From: Kingdonia uniflora
Lineage: Eukaryota > Streptophyta > Magnoliopsida > Ranunculales > Circaeasteraceae
Reading direction: 5' to 3'
Assembly: GCA_014058105.1 (NCBI GenBank)
Contig: JACGCM010002515.1
Span: forward strand, 186,001-250,000
DNA length: 64,000 bases
The translations under genes and the position numbers were made by a program. Numbering within the stretch: position 1 is the first letter of the stretch; each line of letters opens with the position of its first letter. This document shows, piece by piece, positions 57,850-64,000 of this stretch. The notes under the pieces were generated by a model that had not been told where the DNA came from, ran no database searches, and saw nothing but the letters and a program-made list of their open reading frames with translations.

Positions 57850-58972
57850 TGATCCAAAAGAAAGAAGGCAAGTAATTAAAATTTTAAAATGTTACACAGT
57901 GTAGAATAATTAATTATACAGAAGGACGGTTGTTGGGCCTTATCTAAAATTCCTCTCACAAAAATATACTGACAGAATGTTTAAAGAACTACACGAGGGA
58001 ACGTACAAATCTTATACTGCAGGACGCTCGCTTGCAAGCAGGGCTATCATGCAAGGAGTATTCTAGCCAAAAATGAGAAAACAGGCAAAAAAAATATTAC
58101 GGAAGTATGATGTCTGTCAAGGACATGGATATAAGATAAAAGCCCTTGCACTTAAACTACATGCGAGTAAGGTATTTTGGCTGTTTAAATGATGGGTCCT
58201 CGACCAAGTGGGTCGAACCAATACCACTTTCTCGATATAGAGAAGAAGACGCCATCAAGTTCATGAGGGAAAATATTATCACAAGATTTGGGTGCTCGCA
58301 TCTGACTCAAATTGGCAATGGGTACCAGTTTGTTGGAGAAAAGGTGGTTAGTTTCCTAAACAAATATAACATCATATATCCACCATCAAATCTATACTAC
58401 CTCCAAGGGAATGGGCAAGCCAAAATCACGAATAAATCCATAGTTGATGGTCTCATGAAACGACTCAAAATAGAAAAGAAAAGGAATTGAATAAAGGAGT
58501 TACCACATGTCTTATGGGCCTATAGGACGATACTAAGATAGTCAGTAGGATGTTCTCCATTTTTATTGACGTACGACACCGATGTCGTAATCCTAATAGA
58601 GTATCACCACCTAGTTAGAGATCACGAACTAACTGACAAAGAAAATGAGTTCGAGTTAGTATGTAACATGAATTGGATAGATGAGACAAAAGATCAGGTT
58701 ATGGCAAATCTAGGCAGGTACCACAACATATTGGCAAACTCGTACAATAGAAGGGTTTAAAATTATGAGTTCGAGATCAATGGCTTAGTTCTCAGGGAGA
58801 TCCCAAAAAGAAAAATAAAAAAATTGAATGCTGGGAAGTTCATAGAGAACTGGGAAGGACTATTTATAGTAATAGGAAGAGCCAGAATGGATTCATACTA
58901 TTTGATGACGGAGGAAGAAACTAAGATTCTGAATCCTTGGAACATAAGAAGATTGAAGAAGTATTATTGTTA
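57850..58972 (+). pseudogene. Tat-3 integrase, two catalytic residues lost
   Basis: Zinc-domain remnants at 57970-58130 (ELHEGTYKSYTAGRSLASRA in a broken frame). Core: STKWVEPIPLSRYREEDAIK; TQIGNGYQFVGEKVVSFLNK, where the second catalytic Asp is Gly (codon 58314); QGNGQAKITNKSIVDGLMKR, where the catalytic Glu is Lys (codon 58422, exactly 36 codons on). Then HHLVRDHELTDKENEFELVC, FEINGLVLREIPKRKIKKLN, AGKFIENWEGLFIVIG and PWNIRRLKKYYC with a stop at 58972, the complete C-terminal end. Confidence 0.8.
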
Positions 58973-59285
58973 GCTCGATTGATTTCTTAACATAATGTAA
59001 TTTAATATATAGTTTGTATATACATTCTTATCTCATCAATGAAAACTATTCAATTTTTTTCCTACATTATTGTCTACTATAAATCTAATAAATATATCAT
59101 ATGATTAAGCAAAGGTAAAACTAGCTTCAATCCTTTGGTAAGTCTACTATACATTCATAGAAACCGACCTTTTTACCACAGATCGAATCGTCATAATATT
59201 CTATAACATATTATAAAATATATTCCTCATAGATTGTTATTCCTACACAAAACCATTCTACATAAATACATATTCATTATCACAA
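58973..59285. other. Tat-3 spacer between pol and antisense gene
   Basis: Contains one short stretch (59102-59150: aagcaaaggtaaaactagc and flank) resembling part of the 162-bp Tat-1 repeat unit (ggcaaaggtaatactaggc), but no array. Confidence 0.4.
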
Positions 59286-60371
59286 TCACATAATCATAAA
59301 TAAATCCATGAAACACCAACACGAACAGAGACATCTTTTAGCCTTCAGACTGTGCAAGTTTTTAGCTCTAGTCGCCATATGTTCGATGGTAGCAGGGTCT
59401 GGATGTAATCTATTTTCTTTGAAAAATCTAAGGTAAGCTTCCATAAGTCCTCTCTCACAATTTATTTTGGCATCAAGGAACAAAGTTAGCATCATAAGGT
59501 ATTTAGTAGTGGATGGAGTATGCTTCCTAATACCACCAGGCAAGAAAGGTTGAATTGCAATAAACATATCTCTACTTTTCCTAACAACTTCATCCCGTTC
59601 TATTGTTGATTTAGCCCAACCGACCTGTGCATCACATAAATTTTTCCATTGAGCATCACTAAATACTATGTATTATCTTGCCTGACCCTCGGTCTGTGCA
59701 ATGACATGGTCAGCTGCGACCAATGAATTTGCTGCCCTAGAAAGCTCTTTCCTCAAAGTATCAGCAGTCAACCTTAATTCAAGAATATTCTACATATAAG
59801 AGTTTTATATCAATCAAAGAGCAAAGTAAACCAACCCGTTCAAAAATTGCTACCCGGTGTTTGCAACAAGCAAGAAAAATACAATCGACCTTATCCCAAA
59901 ACTATTAAGACAACAAGATTAAACGTCCTTATCCTAAATATCTGCCTTACGAGCTTGTACTTGCTCGAGAGGGACGTTCCTATCAGGACCATAAATCGTC
60001 TCGCGAACTGGAATAGGATTGAAATCTTTTTCATCTTCATCAGTAGGTTCGACAACATCTACAGATCGACCTTTAGCTGCGGGCATAATATCAAAATTGG
60101 AGTAACCATCCTCTTGCAAGGGCCGAGCAACGTTATCACAAGCGGTACTCACTTCATTGATGTTGGGAGTAGATTTTGCTTAAGCTTATTCACAATTTCT
60201 TGAAAATATGTCTTCAAGTTGGCCCTCTTTGAGATCGACCTAGCTTTTTTGCCAACCATCTCCTTTTTCGGCTTGGTAACCTGCTTGTTCAAAGAAGCTT
60301 CTCGATCGGTATACTGGGACAGATGAGGCCTCAAGTCAAAGATTGTAGCCACCTAATAGCCACCTAATCTT
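59286..60371 (-). pseudogene. Tat-3 antisense gene, downstream part
   Basis: Minus-strand order: 60352-60149 MATIFDLRPHLSQYTDREAS, LNKQVTKPKKEMVGKKARSI; 60152-59934 VARPLQEDGYSNFDIMPAAK, VDVVEPTDEDEKDFNPIPVR; then from about 59790 LELRLTADTLRKELSRAANS, QWKNLCDAQVGWAKSTIERD and MFIAIQPFLPGGIRKHTPST, ending near ERGLMEAYLRFFKENRLHPD. The general plan (basic linker, acidic stretch, coiled coil, then a short amphipathic tail) matches the Tat-1 antisense gene, and the tail 'SIVAYF' of Tat-1 corresponds in position to 'MEAYLRFF'. Its upstream half continues beyond the inserted element at 63404. Function unknown. Confidence 0.55.
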
Positions 60372-63300
60372 TAGTACATGAAAAACCATTTATAATGGCG
60401 TTAGTTTTTATAACATTTATATAAAATACTTTTAAAAGTTACCATTTTACAGCATTTTGCTAAAAACCGCTATCATATAATTCTTTTCATTAGAAAAGAA
60501 CACTAACCGTGCAGAAGTTATCCGCATCAACTTTTTATAACGTTTATGCTCGTTATCATAATCCCTTACAAATAATAGCGCCAAATACCCCTACTCAGAT
60601 TTAGACTTAAATAATGGTTTTCACAAACTAAATTCTTAAGAACCCCATTTTTACACAATACCGTTCTTCCTTAAGCCTAATTTCATTTTCCCAATTCCTC
60701 CAATGCCATCTACACCATTAGGCGATCAGAAATTTCCTCAAGCCTATCTCTCTCTCTCTCTCTTAACCTCGAAGAAGCGTGAATCACGGTTCATACAAAA
60801 TTTGATTCGAATAATGATGTGCACTCACAAGTTCCAGAACTTTGATTATCTTCCATCATAGTTTGAGCAGTTAATTATTAGAGCAAACGGTGTACGCAAA
60901 GTTGAGAAAGGAGGCAATGTAAGCTTTGGTAAATTTTACTTTCTTTTAACCATTAATTTGCAAATACAAAGCATGAATTCGTGTATATAAAGCATGAATT
61001 CGACCATCTTCAGTTTTCTTTGTTTGGGTAATTTGTTAGGACTTGTTAAATCTTATTTTAACATTTAATTTACTTGTTTTGAAATACAAATGGTAGGGTT
61101 TCGTTAATTGTACAATTTTTTTTATGGGTATTTATTGGGTTTTGAGTATGATCGAATTAGGTTTATCTTGATGCTGTTAGAGAGGATTAGAGCTTATGGT
61201 GTTTGGGAATAATCATATGCATGTGGTGAGACCAGCATTGTACAAGTACTATGATTACGATCTCAATGATGATAACAATGATCTGAAATTTGTTACCATT
61301 AATGGGTATCCTTTGTGCGAAATTGTGACAATTTTTGTTTGTTTGATGATGTTTTTAGATGGCTGGTTGTACTATTCTTATGGGCATTTTTTTCATTGTA
61401 GGATTTAGCAATATTTTTCCTAATGAAATTAGGGTCTTCGCATTTTAGAAAATAAAGAGATTTCTATGGTTGTAGTAATCTCAACCTCTAGTATGATCTT
61501 CTGAAATGATTTCTCGTTGTTGTTTTTCTTTACTTTAGGGAATGACTTGGAGAGGGTCTACTTGAATAGATGTCAGATCAATGATTAAGAACTTCGATTA
61601 AAATAATATCCCACTAATTGGCCAAAATCATATTAGTTATTCAAAGGGGGCTAGGGCTTAAGGTTTTATGTAGGGAAAGAGGATTCAGCGGACAAGGTGT
61701 TTTGTGGGCGTGAGGCCAGATAGGAAATTCAACTGATGGGATTATTATAATATCAATAAAGAAGAGGTAAAGTTTGCCACTATTGATTGCCATCTTGCCT
61801 GCATGATGGTTTTTAGTGTTGAAGATCTCATTACTAATGGATTTTTTTCTTAATAAGTTGATGATGTATTGTGCATGGATTTTTGGTGTGCTTGATTGCT
61901 TTTCAAATTTTCAAGGAGTTTCTAGATTTAGTAGTGAGATTCACATTTTGGGAAACAAAGATTTCTAAGGTTTTCAGTAAAATGGTGCATGCTTTGATCT
62001 TCTGAAATGGTTTCAATATATTGATTTTCTTCACTTTTGGGATTGGATGGTTGTGGCTGGTTATTAAACTGTAAATTTTGTATGCTTTCTTGCTTAATTC
62101 CTTGTGTTGATTAACTAGTTCATAGTTCTGTGAGTAATAAATGTCGTTTATATATTTTATGTTTTGTGCTTACATGCTTAACCTTTTGTAGTTTTGAACA
62201 TTTCCTTGTTGCACTTATGTAGGATAAAACAATAATTCTGGTGGAACTGAGGATAATACGTAAATGTGTGACAATTCTTGTTTAGAAAGTTTGTGAAACT
62301 GTATTTATTCTCTTTTTGCAAATCTTGGATTTTTTGTAAACTGGCTTTGAGATTTAATTTGTTGTTACAGGTAGACTTCATAACCAGCATAACTATGCAT
62401 GGATTTCTACAAGTAAGAAGTAAAGTTCTTGGTCTTTAGATTGCCATGCCCTTTGACACAAAACTTAACACCTTAGTCTTCAATGCTGGTTTGAGAATTT
62501 TAGATAATACCGCGCGCATCGCTTCTGTGAAATAAGTGCTTACTCTTAGGTGATTTTTACCTTTTACTTTTCGGATAAATAATGCCAAATTTCTCAATAT
62601 ACAATTTTTTCCTTTGATCGAATATATCAGACATACTCTTGGACTTTGCTAACTCGACCTTCTAAGAGTCCTTATTGTTATATTAATGTGAGTCATTTAT
62701 TGTTCTACTATCTAGAAGTAGCAACATACAACGCAACTCTTTATACTTGCTAAAATGCTGAAATTATAGAGCATCATTAATGACATGAAATATTGCTTTT
62801 ACTCTTACCATCTTGTCCAATATGTTGTGTATGATTTTTGAAAGAAATTAGTAGTGGTTTGATTATAATTATTAGCCTATTTTGCATGGTTGTATGTTGT
62901 TTTCTGTTTACATTGTTGTAGGTTGTGTTTATATATCGATAGATCCATAAACTCTAAATAGCAAGAGTGCTCAAAGATTAAGAGGATGATGGTTTGAATC
63001 CATCTGGATTCCGTGTAGTTCCCAAAAGAAGATCAATGTTAGATAATTATGTAGAATTGTCTATAACAAAAAGAGAATTAAATTACAGCATTCGCAAATA
63101 CTATCTTAAGGGAACAATGGCATTTAGAAAAAGCTCTCGAAACAACTACAATAGCATTCTAAAAATGTTATGTTTAGTGAAGTAATGATAACATTACATA
63201 ATGCAACATTAAATCTATAATAGCATTCAAAAAATGTTCTTCAAAAGTTTTTCATTAGCATTCATAAATGCTATGTTTTTATAGCGTACGATAAAATGCC

Positions 63301-63403
63301 ACTATATGAAAGATAACATTGATTTATACAGTGGACGAAAAATACTATTGTAGCTTTTCATAGCATTTTTCGAATGCTATTATATGTGTTTTTTCTTGTA
63401 GAA
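60372..63403. mobile_element. CACTA-like DNA transposon, about 3 kb, non-autonomous
   Basis: Right end, reverse-complemented, reads TTCTACAAGAAAAAACACAT then ATAATAGCATT; left end reads TTAGTACATGAAAAACCATT then TATAATGGCG. Both are decayed forms of CACTACAAGAAAAA. Subterminal repeats of the type AGCATTC-NAAAATGCTA occur about seven times in 63080-63380 and more loosely at 60380-60560. No transposase was recognised inside. It separates two parts of the Tat-3 antisense gene. A clear 3-bp duplication is not visible because the outermost bases have changed. Confidence 0.6.
60570..63060. other. Interior of the CACTA-like element, no gene recognised
   Basis: A CT microsatellite lies at 60747-60765. 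A plus-strand stretch at 61210-61310 (NHMHVVRPALYKYYDYDLND, then LKFVTINGYP) looks protein-like; the family is unknown to me. The region could carry captured gene sequence. No transposase motifs. Confidence 0.3.
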
Positions 63404-63960
63404 TTACCATCTCTCACTTTGAGGACAATGCCATTTAGCACATGAGAAACCTGCATGCACACATCATAAACGTACATAAATTTTTCAACAAAAGTAAAAT
63501 TGAGATGTTTCAAAATTACCCTTCGCAGCTTCGCCTCCACATTAGACTTCAAATTGGAACTCGAAGAAAGGGCAAGATGTCGAAAGCTTATTTTAAGGGC
63601 TTTCAGAAACGTAGCCCCCTTGGCTCTACAACAATGAGCTTCATCTTAAGCCCATCCTTTACAAGAACTTTATCAGGTACCAGAGAGAGGTCGACTAGCT
63701 TCCTCTTCTTCAAGGTACTCTCTGCCGCCCCACTATCTCTAGTGCCAGAATTAGAGATAGTAATTTTCCCAGTATTCTTCTTTCCAAAACAAATTCAGCC
63801 TGAAGAAACCGAACCAGGAACTGATGTCAGAGGCTGGAGAGTAAGGGCTTTGGCTATTGCGACCTTCAGGATAGAAATACCAGAGGTATCCATAACAGGA
63901 GGAGAGGCAGCAGAGCTAGACCCAACCATCTATGGACTTTAAGAGATTTGTTGTTTTCTC
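63404..63960 (-). pseudogene. Tat-3 antisense gene, upstream part
   Basis: The minus strand reads STLKKRKLVDLSLVPDKVLV, KDGLKMKLIVVEPRGLRF, then MKSNVEAKLRRVILKHLNFT and FVEKFMYVYDVCMQVSHVLN, GIVLKVRDGN up to the element junction. A basic stretch followed by hydrophobic segments fits the linker zone of this antisense gene class. The plus strand happens to be open over 166 codons here, but its translation is Ser/Arg/Pro-rich, lacks any family resemblance and is most likely a shadow. The gene would continue to the right of the window. Confidence 0.4.
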
Positions 63961-64000
63961 TTTTGTTCCTGTTTATTCCAAGTTCGTAAAAAACTTCTTA
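63961..64000. other. Window end
   Basis: Forty bases inside Tat-3; nothing further can be said. Confidence 0.5.

Larger units (their letters stand above)
52830..64000 (+). mobile_element. Second Tat-lineage retrotransposon (Tat-3), runs past the window end
   Basis: The LTR begins TGTATGGACTTGTCCCTCGA, alignable with the Tat-1 LTR start, and ends CTTACA before the primer site TGGCGTCGTCTGTAGG. Gag, protease, RT, RNase H and integrase follow in the Tat-1 order and are recognisably the same subgroup but clearly diverged. An antisense gene begins 314 bp after integrase and is interrupted by a CACTA-like element (60372-63403). The 3' LTR is outside the window. It inserted into the Athila element. 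Confidence 0.85.

Noticed and set aside
59847..60203. 118-codon plus-strand open frame
   Set aside because: Overlaps the antisense gene, whose minus-strand reading is the more protein-like; no domain on the plus strand.
62505..62535. ACCGCGCGCATCGCTTCTG as a second Helitron hairpin
   Set aside because: No CTRR end within the expected distance and no matching TC end nearby.
63442..63942. 166-codon plus-strand open frame, one of the longer ones in the window
   Set aside because: Its translation is Ser/Arg/Pro-rich with no domain, and the opposite strand reads as the continuation of the Tat-3 antisense gene. It is best explained as a shadow frame.

Overview
The window is a stretch of AT-rich nuclear DNA from a flowering plant, probably a eudicot. 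I infer this from the element families present: Tat, Athila and chromovirus Ty3/gypsy retrotransposons, plant L1-type LINEs with a DUF4283 ORF1, a two-gene PIF/Harbinger element, a hAT MITE and a CACTA-like element. I found no intact host gene, no rRNA or tRNA gene and no CRISPR array. Nearly every coding stretch is interrupted by stops or frameshifts, so this is a nested-transposon region in decay.

Layout. 1-5.2 kb: a hAT-type MITE (1444-1993) with a perfect 8-bp target duplication and a tRNA-like pol III promoter inside it, then intron-containing remnants of an RPA1-like gene (2776-3201) and of a class XI myosin tail (4214-4777). 5.2-40.26 kb: possibly one minus-strand Helitron whose proposed 3' end (hairpin and CTAG) lies at 5204 and 5' end (TC) at 40256; it would carry a DDB2-like WD40 exon, RNase H and LINE fragments, and repeated exon-like blocks. 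Inside this lies a 22-kb PIF/Harbinger element (10602-32601) encoding a DDE transposase and a Myb/SANT partner, both on the minus strand. The Harbinger element is split by a LINE fragment (13465-14345) and by a 14.5-kb Tat retrotransposon, Tat-1 (16477-31006).

Tat-1 has gag and pol on the plus strand, then a 162-bp tandem array, then about 6.2 kb with three antisense coding blocks before its 3' LTR. 42.4-48.0 kb holds a complete but dead chromovirus with two LTRs, an initiator-Met primer site, gag-pol and a chromodomain-like tail; its LTR is packed with a TTCGAA-centred palindrome. 48.66-52.83 kb is the front half of an Athila element (LTR, Asp-tRNA-type primer site, gag), ending exactly where a second Tat element, Tat-3, begins. 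Tat-3 (52830 to beyond the window end) repeats the Tat-1 plan, and its antisense gene is split by a roughly 3-kb CACTA-like element (60372-63403).

As living elements these would have used the usual gag-protease-RT-RNase H-integrase chain. The least understood part is the antisense gene block that both Tat elements carry. Element ends given without a target duplication are my best reading from aligned repeats and primer sites.
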